Shown here: piece by piece, positions 35,761 to 46,141 of the stretch
Numbering within the stretch: the stretch's first letter is position 1
Layout of the letters: each line of letters starts with the position of its first letter
NCBI RefSeq assembly: GCF_900113005.1
Contig: NZ_FONW01000003.1
Location: forward strand, 248,001 to 312,000
DNA: 64,000 bases
Source: Sunxiuqinia elliptica
GTDB taxonomy: Bacteria > Bacteroidota > Bacteroidia > Bacteroidales > Prolixibacteraceae
Reading direction: 5' to 3'
The notes under the pieces: generated by a model
What the model was told of the DNA's origin: nothing
Databases searched by the model: none
The model's input: only the letters and a program-made list of their open reading frames with translations
Program-made: the position numbers and the translations under genes

Positions 35761-37023
35761 TTAGTCGATTAAAATATCATTTACTGACTTCAAAAGACTT
35801 TTCTCGTTCGCTGCATCTAAATCATGCATAATTTCCCAAATAAGGATTCCTTGAAGATCATTTTCTTTCACATACTGAGCTTTTTGGCTTATTGTGGCTT
35901 GTCCATTGTAAAAAATGGTTCCTACATTATCTACGGAATAAGCATTTGCTTCCTGCCCAATAATATCCTTATAGGCGATACCTTCGGCAATCCCTCCAAC
36001 TTCTTCTTTGGCGAACTTATACCCGTAAAATGGGATGCCTGCAACAAGTTTATTGTTCGGCAACGATTTCTCATTCTTCCATATCGTTATGTACTTCTTA
36101 AAATCGTCAAGGCTGGAATGTTGTCCATATGGCGATTCAGGCCATGTTCCTCTGTAGTCATACAACATCAGACCAACCCAATCGAGGTACTGATACATTT
36201 CGACAGTGTAATTATGCATATAGTATTCAGACGTTCCGAAAGGCATGGCCAGAATTTGATTTTCATTAAGTCCTGCTCTGATTTCTTTTAGCAGAATAAG
36301 CAGACCTTCCTTTTTCAGCGGGTCGGTCAAACTGGCCGTTCCGCCTTCCCATGCTTCAAAATCAATATCAACACCATCTATATGGTATGTTTTTGCTACG
36401 GACAATATATTTGCAATCAGCTTGTTCCGACTTGTTTCATTCATGATGCAGTCGCCAAAAGGATGATTCCCTCCGCCACCAATGGCAACCATAACATAAA
36501 CACCATGGCTATGTGCTTTTTGAATTACACCTGGTAACAGTTTAAGCAATGCATCATTGGTGATGCTGCCATCAGCAGAAACAGTTAGAAATGAACATAC
36601 CAAATGGGTTAATTTTTTCAGCTGCCCATCGCTGGGTAATTGAGCATTGGCATGATAGATAGGCCAATAGCCAATTTTCTTATACTTGTTTGTATTCAGG
36701 GCATAGACGTTATAAGTTAAGGTTTCTTTAACCGTTCCTGCCTCTGAAAGTGTTAGTTCAATTTCAGTGAGGCCCAGGTCTTTCTTCCCGGGCGAAAAGG
36801 CAAACGATTTTTCACTACCGACTTCGTGTCCATTAATGGTCCACTTATAGTTCAGTTCTTTATTATTAGAACTAACCTCTGGACTCAAAACAATGCGCTC
36901 CTCTACCCGTACCAGGTATTCTTTCTGATCTTCATTGATGGTTAATTTGGTCGGATTGTCTTTTTTGCATCCCGAATTGAATACCAGTAAGATAAAGAGC
37001 GCTATGATATTATTTTTGATCAT
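35761..37023 (-). CDS. GH18 glycosidase lipoprotein (endo-GlcNAcase/chitinase-like)
   Basis: The 420-residue product has a lipoprotein signal with Cys19 (LLVFNSGC), an N-terminal Ig-like beta domain (about 25-108), and a GH18 barrel. The catalytic motif DGVDIDFE occupies residues 216-223, with Glu223 as proton donor. MLYDYRGTW and the closing WEIMHD are further GH18 marks. GH18 enzymes cut beta-1,4 links next to GlcNAc in chitin or the chitobiose core of N-glycans. It is the last gene of the SusC/SusD locus. Surface exposure is likely but unproven; the precise substrate is unknown. Confidence 0.92.
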   Translation of the reverse strand: MIKNNIIALFILLVFNSGCKKDNPTKLTINEDQKEYLVRVEERIVLSPEVSSNNKELNYKWTINGHEVGSEKSFAFSPGKKDLGLTEIELTLSEAGTVKETLTYNVYALNTNKYKKIGYWPIYHANAQLPSDGQLKKLTHLVCSFLTVSADGSITNDALLKLLPGVIQKAHSHGVYVMVAIGGGGNHPFGDCIMNETSRNKLIANILSVAKTYHIDGVDIDFEAWEGGTASLTDPLKKEGLLILLKEIRAGLNENQILAMPFGTSEYYMHNYTVEMYQYLDWVGLMLYDYRGTWPESPYGQHSSLDDFKKYITIWKNEKSLPNNKLVAGIPFYGYKFAKEEVGGIAEGIAYKDIIGQEANAYSVDNVGTIFYNGQATISQKAQYVKENDLQGILIWEIMHDLDAANEKSLLKSVNDILID

Positions 37024-37040
37024 ATCTAAAGATTAAGAAA

Positions 37041-37080
37041 CCAGCTCTGTATGTCAGTCAGACCATCGATACAAAGCTGG
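37041..37080 (-). promoter_or_regulatory. Intercistronic stem-loop
   Basis: CCAGCT-x-TGTAT (37041-37052) pairs with ATACA-x-AGCTGG (37069-37080), an 11-bp stem with one mismatch and a 16-nt loop. It lies in the 74-bp gap between the pseudo-GH18 and GH18 genes and has only a weak T tail, so partial termination or mRNA stabilisation are both possible. Confidence 0.5.
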
Positions 37081-37097
37081 CTGAAGACTAAACAGAG

Positions 37098-38465
37098 TTA
37101 TTGATTATTTAAAACTTGGTATAGTTTTTTAGTCAATGATTTTTCATCATGCGTATCTTGTTCTACACTGTAAACTGCAACACCACCCCACTGATTGGTA
37201 ATGACAGCATTGGCTTTCTCCTCGGCACTAATCAAACTGTCAAAGAAAATTCCACTTGCCTCATCAATATAACCAGAGCTGTAGTCGCCATGATTCTTTG
37301 TTGAGACTTCGGCCCCTGAATGTGCATTCACAATGTTTTTGTAACTCACATGAGAAGTGTATAATGAGGCATTAGACCAGCCAACAGCAGTTCCGTCAGT
37401 CGGCCAGTCGTAGCGAACGCCATAGGCAGAAATACCAAGAACAAGCTTTTCTTTCGGAACACCATAGCCTAACCATTTATTTGCTCCACTGGTAAATGTT
37501 GCATCATATCGGGCATGGTGATGAGAAACAATATCATCAAACCCATAAGCCACGAGGTTGAACCAATCGACCTCACTGATGGTAGCCCAGGATTGTATGA
37601 CATTATCGTTCCACACCGGAAATGCATTCATCGAAAGTAACATTTTACCACCTCCGTCTTTATCGGGCAAAGCTTCATGCAATTTTGCAACGAATGCTTT
37701 TACTTTTAGCGCCTGCTCTTCGGTAATCATTGGGTTGGTTAGGTTACAATCGATATTTACTCCGTAATACTTATTGTTCTCCAATTCAGCTACAATGTTG
37801 GCTATTAGTTCATCTTCCTTTGTTTCTATTGCCTGAATGAAGTTCGCATTTCCCCAAGGGCCTCTACCGGTAACGGGGTCGATATTGTCGGATACAGAAA
37901 GCAGGACGTAAACGCCCTCTTTTTTAGCTGTTTCGATAAGGTTTGAAAGATTGATTTTTCCCAAACTGGGAGCTTCCACTGCTCCTGAAGCATCCACCAC
38001 AGCCGAGGAAACAATTAAATGTGTTAGGTTAGCCCAATCAATATCCTTATCGGTTGCATCAGAGGCTATAAAACCAACAACTTTATGTTGGTATTCTTTG
38101 GGAAGGAAGAAGTCTACACGAAGTGACAAGGTCATCGTATATTCACGCGTAATCTCTCCCCGTTTGACAACCAGTTTCAAGACGTCATCTTCTCTCTTCT
38201 CAGGTCGTTGATAAGTAAAACTGGGTTGATTTGTTGCTTCTTCCACTAAGGTGCCGTTCAGATACCAGCTGATATCAGTTCCTTGAACCGGGGAGATCAT
38301 TGGGTCTATTTTAAGCTCTTCGTTTACCGGAACAATACCAGCTGTTAACCAGTTGTAAACGAACAATTCAGATGAGCTAAACTCGGGGTTGGAAAAATTC
38401 TCTTTTTCACAACTCAAGGTAAACAGAGTTGCTATAATTATTAGTAGTGTGCTTATCTTTTTCAT
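37098..38465 (-). CDS. GH18-fold lipoprotein without catalytic residues, probable glycan-binding protein
   Basis: The 455-residue product has a lipobox ending at Cys19, an N-terminal Ig-like domain and a GH18-like barrel (VVGFIASDATDKDIDWANLTHLIVS, YVLLSVSDN). Where an active GH18 reads DxxDxDxE this protein reads YGVNIDCN, so the catalytic Glu is Asn241 and another motif Asp is Asn237. It is therefore unlikely to be hydrolytic. It sits between susD and the active GH18 gene, the place where surface glycan-binding proteins usually lie in such loci. Binding of the locus substrate is inferred. Confidence 0.85.
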   Translation of the reverse strand: MKKISTLLIIIATLFTLSCEKENFSNPEFSSSELFVYNWLTAGIVPVNEELKIDPMISPVQGTDISWYLNGTLVEEATNQPSFTYQRPEKREDDVLKLVVKRGEITREYTMTLSLRVDFFLPKEYQHKVVGFIASDATDKDIDWANLTHLIVSSAVVDASGAVEAPSLGKINLSNLIETAKKEGVYVLLSVSDNIDPVTGRGPWGNANFIQAIETKEDELIANIVAELENNKYYGVNIDCNLTNPMITEEQALKVKAFVAKLHEALPDKDGGGKMLLSMNAFPVWNDNVIQSWATISEVDWFNLVAYGFDDIVSHHHARYDATFTSGANKWLGYGVPKEKLVLGISAYGVRYDWPTDGTAVGWSNASLYTSHVSYKNIVNAHSGAEVSTKNHGDYSSGYIDEASGIFFDSLISAEEKANAVITNQWGGVAVYSVEQDTHDEKSLTKKLYQVLNNQ

Positions 38466-38484
38466 GTTATTGATCTTTTAAAGA

Positions 38485-40104
38485 TTATTCTTTATCCCAC
38501 CATACTCTATTTTCCCAGGAATCTATTCCGTTGGGGAATCTTTTCACAGCTTCTTCCCAGTTAGCATGATTCACAGATTGCTCCTCAATGGGATAGATTA
38601 GCCTGCGAGGGATAATCGTTGATTCGTTTGCTGTATTTTGAATAAACTTTAACTTGGGATAACCGCTTCGTCTCCAGTTTGCAAAAGACTCTGGCCCGTT
38701 TAGCAGGTTATTCACCCACAACTGGCTGTTTATTTGCTCCAAAGCCGTTTCGTTATCTGCGCTCAACGTGTAGCCTGATACAAAATCAGAAATTGCGGTT
38801 TCTGAAGGGGATTCGCATTCATAAATACTTATCAGTCGGTTGATTGATGCTTGCAGTCCATTTTTAAAGTGCTCATCAGCATTCCCACTTAAGTAGCCCC
38901 TTGTGATGGCTTCAGCAATTAAAAATTCAACCTCAGCATAGGTAAAGTGCGTATAGGGAGCTTCCAATCGCCTAAATTCTTCAGCAAGTTGTAAAGGAGC
39001 ATTGATGTTGGTCATTTCGTAGGATTCACCATCTTTTGTAAGAACAAATGGATTTAATGAAAAATCATACGAAGGCCCCATTTTCATGCCCATGATAGAA
39101 TCGATGGCTAATGCCTCGTCCGTTAGATCAACGAGCTTACTGATATCGCCGTATCTTAAAATCTGCTTACTGTACACTCTTCCAAGCATTAAGAGTTTTG
39201 GGTCATTGATGGCTTCCATATAGTTAACCATAGGAGCTGTGAGATAGGCTGACTCAGATCCGACGTTAAACACCTGAGATAAGCCATTTCCTCTTAAATC
39301 AAGATAGCTACCATGGTGAAAGCTGACTTCAGCGTGCTTCAAAACAACATCATCAGAGATCGAAGTCATTACCCCTCCGGTTGCTGCAACAGCTTTTTGA
39401 GCTTCCGATTTTGACAATTCCGGATCAGCTTTCCATACTCTTAAGGCAAGGCGCAAGCGCAAGGAGTTCGCAAATTTTTGCCACTGTGTTATGTCTCCGT
39501 CAAAAAATAAATCTCCTGTAATTACATCCTTATCAGCCGAAAGTGTATTTGTCGCTAAGTCCAACTCCTGAAAAAAGTCGTTATAGATATCCTCCTGCTT
39601 GTCGTAGCGAGCAGCATATATTCCTTTGTAGTAGGCTTGTCCGGCATCAAAATAAGGAATGTCTCCCCACAAGTCAGTAAGTCGGTGAAAAATAAAGACT
39701 TTCATGATTCGGGCTATTGCATTGATGTTTATTTTGCTTTCGTCCCCTTCTGTATTGCCAATAATATCGACACATTCTTTAATTTCCCGAGGATACTCAG
39801 CGCGCCACAAGCCATCCATGTAACTGTCATTTTTGATGTAATATCCTCCGTGGCTAAACGACCAGGATCCCGTGATGCTTTGAGAAAAGCCCATGGTATA
39901 AATTGCATTGGTGCGCCATTGCTCGTATCGGCTACCCGATAAAGAAGCTTGGATATAAGTCAATTGGTTTCCCGGATTAACGCTTTGCGAGTTAACAGCA
40001 TCCGGATTTTGATTTAACTTATCAAAGTCATTACATGAGGTAAGTAGCATCACCATTGAAAATAGGCTTACCGTAATGAATTTTATAGGATTTATTTTAT
40101 TCAT
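38485..40104 (-). CDS. SusD/RagB-family nutrient-binding lipoprotein
   Basis: The 539-residue product has a lipobox ending at Cys24 (MLLTSCNDFDKLNQNPD). It belongs to the SusD-like_2 subgroup, to which NDFDKLNQNPDAV and SFANWRRSGYP are typical. It works at the cell surface as the lid of the adjacent SusC transporter and delivers oligosaccharide to it. It lies 17 bp downstream of susC. Confidence 0.93.
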   Translation of the reverse strand: MNKINPIKFITVSLFSMVMLLTSCNDFDKLNQNPDAVNSQSVNPGNQLTYIQASLSGSRYEQWRTNAIYTMGFSQSITGSWSFSHGGYYIKNDSYMDGLWRAEYPREIKECVDIIGNTEGDESKININAIARIMKVFIFHRLTDLWGDIPYFDAGQAYYKGIYAARYDKQEDIYNDFFQELDLATNTLSADKDVITGDLFFDGDITQWQKFANSLRLRLALRVWKADPELSKSEAQKAVAATGGVMTSISDDVVLKHAEVSFHHGSYLDLRGNGLSQVFNVGSESAYLTAPMVNYMEAINDPKLLMLGRVYSKQILRYGDISKLVDLTDEALAIDSIMGMKMGPSYDFSLNPFVLTKDGESYEMTNINAPLQLAEEFRRLEAPYTHFTYAEVEFLIAEAITRGYLSGNADEHFKNGLQASINRLISIYECESPSETAISDFVSGYTLSADNETALEQINSQLWVNNLLNGPESFANWRRSGYPKLKFIQNTANESTIIPRRLIYPIEEQSVNHANWEEAVKRFPNGIDSWENRVWWDKE

Positions 40105-40121
40105 CTTTCAATGTTTTAATA

Positions 40122-43100
40122 TTAGAATTTAAGGTTCAGCATAAAACCGATATTACGCCTTGCTGGAAGTGATCCATATTCGAATCCAACTCCATTTCCA
40201 TTGTTGTATTTGGATTCAGGATCAACCCCTCCCGGAACTTTTGAATACAACACCCACAGGTTACGACCAATCAAAGAAACCGTCATATCCAGTTTATTGT
40301 CAAACCAAGCAGAAGGAATTGAATAAGTTAGGGCAAGCTCTCTTAGCTTGATGTAGCTTGCATCATAAATAAATGGTTCTGGAGAGCCATCCTGAAACCG
40401 GCTCCAATAGACTTGAGGATTAACATAGATGTCATTTTTCACAGCAGTGTATTCAACATTTTGATCTACCTGATTGGCTATTTTCTCAACACCATTATCC
40501 GTGTATTTAAGAATGACACCATCGCCTAAGTAACCTCCGGTCGCTGTCCATTCTTCTTCTGTTGCACCGGCTGCTCTTCGCTCCTCTTCTGAACGATACC
40601 AACCTTCGCGTCCCTCAAGGCTCGCAGTGGAGGCTCCATTGATGTAAGCCGATTGATTGGTCATTGAGAATAGTTCGGCTCCCCACTTGACATCAAACAA
40701 CATTTTGAATGTCAGGTTTTTATAATTAAAGCTTGAGTTTAAGCTTCCTAGCCAGTCGTATACTCCATTGCCAAGCACTTCCAGCTCAGTTCCAAATATT
40801 GGGTATCCATTACTGTTAAATACTTTTTGACCATTGTGTCTTAGCTGCTTCTTCCCTACGATTGTTCCGTACCCTTGATTTTCAATGGCCCTTATTTCAG
40901 CTCCGGCCCATCGGGCTGTAGATAAAGTCAGCGTATTAACATCTTTGTGAAGCTTTTTAATCAGGTTTTCGTTTTTGGCGAAAGTGGCGGTTAAGTTCCA
41001 CGAAAAGTCGGTTGTTTTTATTGGAGTTCCATTGATGCTAATTTCAATTCCCCGGTTTTGTACTTCTCCAGCATTGATCACCGCATAGTTATAGCCGGAT
41101 GTTGCAGCCAATGGAAGATTCATAATTTGGTTAGACGTTTTTTGATTATAGTAGGAAGCATCCAGGTTTAACCTGTTTTCAAAAACTGCGATATTAACCC
41201 CGAATTCGATCGCATCAGTAGATGTAGGCTTCAGGTTTCTGTTAGGTACTCCGTCAGAGGTTATTCTCATCAAGTTTTGTCCATTAATAGCTATTGGGTA
41301 GTTGCTGTAGGTTTTATCTAACACATAAGGATCGGTGTCGCCACCTACCTGTGCCCAGGATCCTCGTACCTTAAGAAAATCGATGGTGGATGAGCTCATC
41401 AGTTCCGAAAAAATAACACTTCCTGATACAGAGGGATACATGTAAGACCTGCTGGAAGCTGGAAGAGTTGACGACCAGTCATTCCGAAGGCTGGCATCTA
41501 AATACAACCAGGATTTATAGGAAAACCGAGCCACTCCATACAACGAGTTAACTTCCTTTTTGGGGTGAGAAACTACAGGAATTCGGTCTTTGAAATCGTT
41601 GATTGATACGATTGCTCCGGTATTGGCGTTTGTTGCACTGATTACTTCAGTTGTATTGTTGTATAACCTGATGTTACCTCCAATATTCCCTGATACTCGG
41701 ACATCTTTGTTGATCTGCTTGTCAAAATTCAAGAGCAATTGGTGATTTGTTTCCTGGGTAATAATCCGGCTTTGAGTTAAAGCACCAGTAAGCAATCGAG
41801 GAGTTGTTTTGGGAGCATAGTTTTGGTATTCAAAACTATATAAATCTGTCCCTGACAAGAAATCAACATTCAACCAGTCAGTAAGGGCATAGTTTAGATG
41901 AGCAAAACCTGTTACCCGGTCTTTGGTCGATTCATTCTTCATTCGGTTGATTACCCAATACGGATTAATGCGATATTCATTGCCGTTCCAATCAACATAG
42001 TTTCCCGCCGCATCCTGGTAATTTTCTTTAAGCATCGATTGGTCCACATTGGGAGCAAGTCCCAGAATGGTGTTGCCGATGTTACTTGGAGAATCCGCCA
42101 GCTCGGGCCTGTTTTCAACCTTCGACGTAAAGTAGGTTATTTTGGCATCAGCCTTGAATTTTGGGGTGAAGTTCCACGAACCTCTAAAGTTGAAGTTATT
42201 TCTTTGCAAACCGCTATGAGGCACGATGTCTGCCACATCGGTTCTTCCGTACGACAAGCGGAAAGTCCCTTTATCATTACCTCCATTAAGAGAAACGGTG
42301 TTTTGGGAAGAAAGACCAGTTCTGAAAAAATCTTCGATGTTGTGACCGTCATTGGCTAGTCCATATGAATATCGTTTTCCATCGAAACCAAGAACTTGCA
42401 GGTCAGGATTTAACTTGCCTCCCCACGAGATTTGAGCTGTTCCCCGGGCTTGAGAAAGGTCAAGTGGAGGGAGTCCATTTCGTCCCTGTCCATATTCCGT
42501 TTGTCGGTCTTCAAACTTGTTTAACAGTTCAAGGTTTGTTTGGGACGATATTTCCACGCCAATGCGAGAGTTTTTAGCTCCTTGCTTGGTGGTAATCATC
42601 AGCACTCCATTTGTTGCCCGGCTCCCGTATAAAGCCGAAGCTGCAGGCCCTTTTAGTACCGAGACACTTTCAACATCATCTGGGTTTAAACTGGAAATTC
42701 CATCTCCAAGATCCGGCCCTGAGGCATACTGTCCCGATCCGGCCGAGCCTAATGTTCCATTATCAATCGGAACGCCATCGACAACAACCAGAGGTTGGTT
42801 ATTTCCTGATAAATCAGATATTCCCCTTAACACAATTCGTGACGAAGCTCCTGGTCCCCCACTAACTGAGCTGATATCCAAACCTGCTACTTTCCCCTGT
42901 AAAGCAGATATAACATTGATTGTTTTGTTATTCGCAATATCATCGCTTTTAACTTCGGTAACTGCGTAGCCCAGCGCTTTTTTCTCTCTTTTTATACCAA
43001 GAGCCGTAACGACAACTTCTTCAACACCAAAGTTTTCTTCTTTTAGAACAACCGAAATTTGTGTCCGATCTCCAAGCGCGACTTCCTCGGATTGCATCCC

Positions 43101-43670
43101 AACAAAAGAGAAGACCAAAACCTGAGTTTCAGCCGGAACCTTTAACGAGTAATTACCATCAAAATCTGTGGTGATTCCAATCGTTGTTCCTTTTACAACA
43201 ATCGACACTCCGGGAAGGGGCTCTCCTTTCGAATCGGTTACGGTACCTTCAATTGTTTTTGTTTCTGCTTGATCCGCTAGAAGTGGGAGTACTGTATCCC
43301 CTGCTTCTCTTGGAACCAAAATGATGACCTTGTCGCGTATTTTATAGGTCATATTGGTGCCTTGCAGGCAATTATCAAGAATTTGCTCTACTGTAAACTC
43401 TGTAAAATGACAATTAATTGTTCCCAGTTCTTCGATGTCATCAACATTGTAAACAAAGGTGAACTCGCTCTGACTTTTGATGTCTTTAAAGAGTTCGGTT
43501 ATGCTAGCATCTTCTAGGTTGACATTGAACCTTGTGTTCTGCGAAAATGTACTTGCCGATACCTGAAGTAAACTGCATAAAATAATTACAAAAGATAATC
43601 GCATAATTAGCAAAAGTCTTCGAAGCGGCCATTGAATAGCGCCACTTCCATTCATCCATTTTTTTTTCAT
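40122..43670 (-). CDS. SusC/RagA-family TonB-linked outer-membrane transporter with STN domain
   Basis: The 1182-residue product has a signal peptide (LLQVSAS), an STN domain (about 48-118), a carboxypeptidase-regulatory-like domain (IEGTVTDSKGEPLPGVSIVVKGT), the SusC hallmark VVVTALGIKREKKALGYAVTEV, a plug and a long beta-barrel ending GFMLNLKF. The STN domain shows that it also signals to the FecR/ECF sigma pair encoded directly upstream. It imports glycan fragments with the SusD partner. Confidence 0.95.
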   Translation of the reverse strand: MKKKWMNGSGAIQWPLRRLLLIMRLSFVIILCSLLQVSASTFSQNTRFNVNLEDASITELFKDIKSQSEFTFVYNVDDIEELGTINCHFTEFTVEQILDNCLQGTNMTYKIRDKVIILVPREAGDTVLPLLADQAETKTIEGTVTDSKGEPLPGVSIVVKGTTIGITTDFDGNYSLKVPAETQVLVFSFVGMQSEEVALGDRTQISVVLKEENFGVEEVVVTALGIKREKKALGYAVTEVKSDDIANNKTINVISALQGKVAGLDISSVSGGPGASSRIVLRGISDLSGNNQPLVVVDGVPIDNGTLGSAGSGQYASGPDLGDGISSLNPDDVESVSVLKGPAASALYGSRATNGVLMITTKQGAKNSRIGVEISSQTNLELLNKFEDRQTEYGQGRNGLPPLDLSQARGTAQISWGGKLNPDLQVLGFDGKRYSYGLANDGHNIEDFFRTGLSSQNTVSLNGGNDKGTFRLSYGRTDVADIVPHSGLQRNNFNFRGSWNFTPKFKADAKITYFTSKVENRPELADSPSNIGNTILGLAPNVDQSMLKENYQDAAGNYVDWNGNEYRINPYWVINRMKNESTKDRVTGFAHLNYALTDWLNVDFLSGTDLYSFEYQNYAPKTTPRLLTGALTQSRIITQETNHQLLLNFDKQINKDVRVSGNIGGNIRLYNNTTEVISATNANTGAIVSINDFKDRIPVVSHPKKEVNSLYGVARFSYKSWLYLDASLRNDWSSTLPASSRSYMYPSVSGSVIFSELMSSSTIDFLKVRGSWAQVGGDTDPYVLDKTYSNYPIAINGQNLMRITSDGVPNRNLKPTSTDAIEFGVNIAVFENRLNLDASYYNQKTSNQIMNLPLAATSGYNYAVINAGEVQNRGIEISINGTPIKTTDFSWNLTATFAKNENLIKKLHKDVNTLTLSTARWAGAEIRAIENQGYGTIVGKKQLRHNGQKVFNSNGYPIFGTELEVLGNGVYDWLGSLNSSFNYKNLTFKMLFDVKWGAELFSMTNQSAYINGASTASLEGREGWYRSEEERRAAGATEEEWTATGGYLGDGVILKYTDNGVEKIANQVDQNVEYTAVKNDIYVNPQVYWSRFQDGSPEPFIYDASYIKLRELALTYSIPSAWFDNKLDMTVSLIGRNLWVLYSKVPGGVDPESKYNNGNGVGFEYGSLPARRNIGFMLNLKF

Positions 43671-43767
43671 AAATTTGACATGTTTTGGTTAATACTTATA
43701 ATCCGGTGAAGAAGGATTGTATTGACTCGATCAAAGCGGGAAATGGGGGAACATTTTCCGCTTACTT

Positions 43768-44943
43768 CTAGTTAACTATTATCGTATTCTCAACAATATT
43801 AAAATCTGCTTTTTTAGTTAGTTCCAGGATATCCAGTACTTGGCTCAAGTTTTCGTACCGCTCAACATCAACCGAGAATCTTAGCTGACGGCTTGCTGGT
43901 TTTTTGAATTCCACATCAATGTCATACCATCGACTCAGATCTTTAAAAATTTCTTCCAAGGTGTTGTCTTCAAACAATATGCGTCCATTCTTCCAAGCGA
44001 TGTATTTATTGACATCCACATTTTTTATTGCGATACCAGTGGCCGACAAAGAGGCTTGCTGATTTGGCAATAAGTTGGAACTTTGATCTGAATCAAGCTG
44101 TTTTATTGATACTTTTCCGGTAATCAGCGTGGTGGTAAGTTCCGGTTCATCCGAATAGGCACGAATGTTAAAGGAGGTCCCAAGCACATTGATCGCCATC
44201 TTTGATGTATGCACAATAAAAGGACTGTTCTTATTCTTCTTTACGTCAAAAAACGCTTCTCCATTTTGGAGATAAACCTCTCGTACATTCGACGCAAAAG
44301 CAACAGGGTATTTAATTGAAGTCTCAGAGTTTAACCACACTTTGGTACTATCGGAAAGGATTAACAGGTATTCTCCACCGCGTGGAATTTGAATTTCGTT
44401 GTACTGTATTTCTTCATGCTTTTGTGGAGTTTCCTGTGAGCTGTACAAAATTTCTTTGGGGCCATTTTGAACAACGATACCATCCAAATCTGCGATCAAA
44501 TCCTTTTTTACTTCCAGGTCAACCACACTCCCATCAGCAAGTTTTAGTATGGCCTTACTTGATCCCGGGCCAATTTCACTGACCACAGTTGCTATAGGCG
44601 TTTCTTTTACTTCCCGATTTTGCTGAATGATTAGCCAGCTGGCAATAACAAAGGGAATTAGAATTGCAGCATACTTGAAAGCATTCCGATAAAGCTTTCT
44701 TACTTTCGTTTGTTTCGCTACTCGTTCAAACTCCCTGAAGGCCTTTTGTTGATCAAATTGCACCAAATCATCCAGCTTCCTGGGAATCTTCGTTTCATCC
44801 ATCAAATCATCATACAAGGCATGATTTCCCTCACTTTCGTTGACCCAGTCATTAAGGGTTTCTTGCTCATGCTCTGTTAAAGCTCTTTCTCGCTTAATTA
44901 GCAAAAGCTTTACAATCTTATCTATTTGCTTAAATCGATCCAT
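43768..44943 (-). CDS. FecR-family anti-sigma factor
   Basis: The 391-residue product has a short cytoplasmic N-terminus, one membrane helix (AAILIPFVIASWLIIQQ), a periplasmic FecR domain (GEYLLILSDSTKVWLNSETSIKYPVAF; GEAFFDVKKNKNSPFIVHT) and a C-terminal DUF4974/STN-like domain. It should hold the upstream ECF sigma factor until the SusC STN domain signals substrate binding. Confidence 0.93.
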   Translation of the reverse strand: MDRFKQIDKIVKLLLIKRERALTEHEQETLNDWVNESEGNHALYDDLMDETKIPRKLDDLVQFDQQKAFREFERVAKQTKVRKLYRNAFKYAAILIPFVIASWLIIQQNREVKETPIATVVSEIGPGSSKAILKLADGSVVDLEVKKDLIADLDGIVVQNGPKEILYSSQETPQKHEEIQYNEIQIPRGGEYLLILSDSTKVWLNSETSIKYPVAFASNVREVYLQNGEAFFDVKKNKNSPFIVHTSKMAINVLGTSFNIRAYSDEPELTTTLITGKVSIKQLDSDQSSNLLPNQQASLSATGIAIKNVDVNKYIAWKNGRILFEDNTLEEIFKDLSRWYDIDVEFKKPASRQLRFSVDVERYENLSQVLDILELTKKADFNIVENTIIVN

Positions 44944-45048
44944 TGTTTACAACACTTATTACTATAACACGGATATGAAAAACAGGGGTGACGGTTATGA
45001 AATATTTTTTCGAAAAGATTTGAATTTGCAAAAGAAAGCATGCTGGCT

Positions 45049-45630
45049 TTATTTCATCATTTTGATTAGGAACAGCAAAACGGACCAACTCAATTCTTTA
45101 CGCAACACGCTGTATGCCCGAAGTTTTAGCGACTTGACCGTGTTGATTGAGATGTCCAGTTCTTCAGCGATTTCTTTATTGGAGAAACCTTCAAGGCTTA
45201 ATAAAATGATTCTTTTTCTTTCAGGCGAAAGCTTTTCTATGGCAACATGAATTTGACGATAAAACTCTTCTTCAATCAATAGTTGCTCAATCGATTTATC
45301 CTCCAGAACTATAGTCTGGATCTCTTTATCGGATGAAAAATCAATATCTGACAATTTTGAATTATCACGAATGCTATTCAGACAGGCATTTTTGACGGAG
45401 AAATACAAATATGATTTAAGCGCTCTGGTCGAATTAAACTTCGAGTCGCTTCGCCATAGTCGGATGAAGACATCCTGAACAATATCTTCGACAAGGTCGT
45501 TCTGCTTGAAAAAACTGGAAGCGAAGCTGCACAATGAGGGGTAAAAATTAGCATACAAATACTTGTAGCCATCAATTCGTTTTTGGTTAATTAGTTCTAA
45601 TATATTAGCGCCCTTTTCCATCAAGTACAA
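45049..45630 (-). CDS. ECF-type RNA polymerase sigma factor
   Basis: The 193-residue product has sigma region 2 (DLVEDIVQDVFIRLWR) and region 4 (LSLEGFSNKEIAEELDISINTVKSLKLRAYSVLRKEL), as in the Bacteroidota Sigma70 ECF family paired with FecR. It would direct transcription of the susC-susD-GH18 genes. The Met at residue 4 is a possible alternative start. It is 105 bp upstream of the FecR gene. Confidence 0.93.
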   Translation of the reverse strand: MYLMEKGANILELINQKRIDGYKYLYANFYPSLCSFASSFFKQNDLVEDIVQDVFIRLWRSDSKFNSTRALKSYLYFSVKNACLNSIRDNSKLSDIDFSSDKEIQTIVLEDKSIEQLLIEEEFYRQIHVAIEKLSPERKRIILLSLEGFSNKEIAEELDISINTVKSLKLRAYSVLRKELSWSVLLFLIKMMK

Positions 45631-46141
45631 ATATAGATATCTTAACAGTAAAAAAACAGAAACTTAACAATAAGCTATTCTTCCATTCAAAAAGGTTTGA
45701 TTAGGTCCTGCCTTTCGAACCTTTCATTTCAATAGAGCAAAACATTTCGGATAAAGAATCAATGTGGGAATTAGGCTTTACTATTCACATTCAGTTACAC
45801 GAAGTAGCTGAAAGCCTATCGTGTAAGAATTTCTTAGGCCAGAATTGAATTCTCCCTTAGCTTCATGTCCGGTTTCGGCAAACAACATTTCGTACATCAA
45901 TAACCAGCTTATTCCTCTCCGAACATTTGATTAAGCACTTTGCTTTGGCTATTTTTAGCCACTGTTGCTATTTACAGCAAATTCTGATACTGCCACCATA
46001 GCCAGTTTAAGCAAGTCATCCCTGTTTTTGTACTACGCATTCTCTTTTGAGGAGGTGTTTGAGTGCATATGGAATAAGCTTAAAACGTCTAATGAATCAG
46101 TATCAGAAACTAAGTATGAAGAATAAAATAGAACTAGTATC
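45631..46141. other. Gene-free region
   Basis: In 511 bp between divergent genes I see no coding frame with support. An 8-bp inverted repeat TTACACGA/TCGTGTAA (45795-45802, 45819-45826) is the only structure noticed. Confidence 0.4.

Noticed and set aside
42517-42969. 150-codon plus-strand frame opposite susC
   Set aside because: It mirrors the conserved plug region of the SusC gene and reflects its codon bias.
43768-45630. Iron-citrate (fec-type) regulation
   Set aside because: The sigma/FecR pair is followed by SusC/SusD and GH18 genes, so glycan signalling is the better reading.
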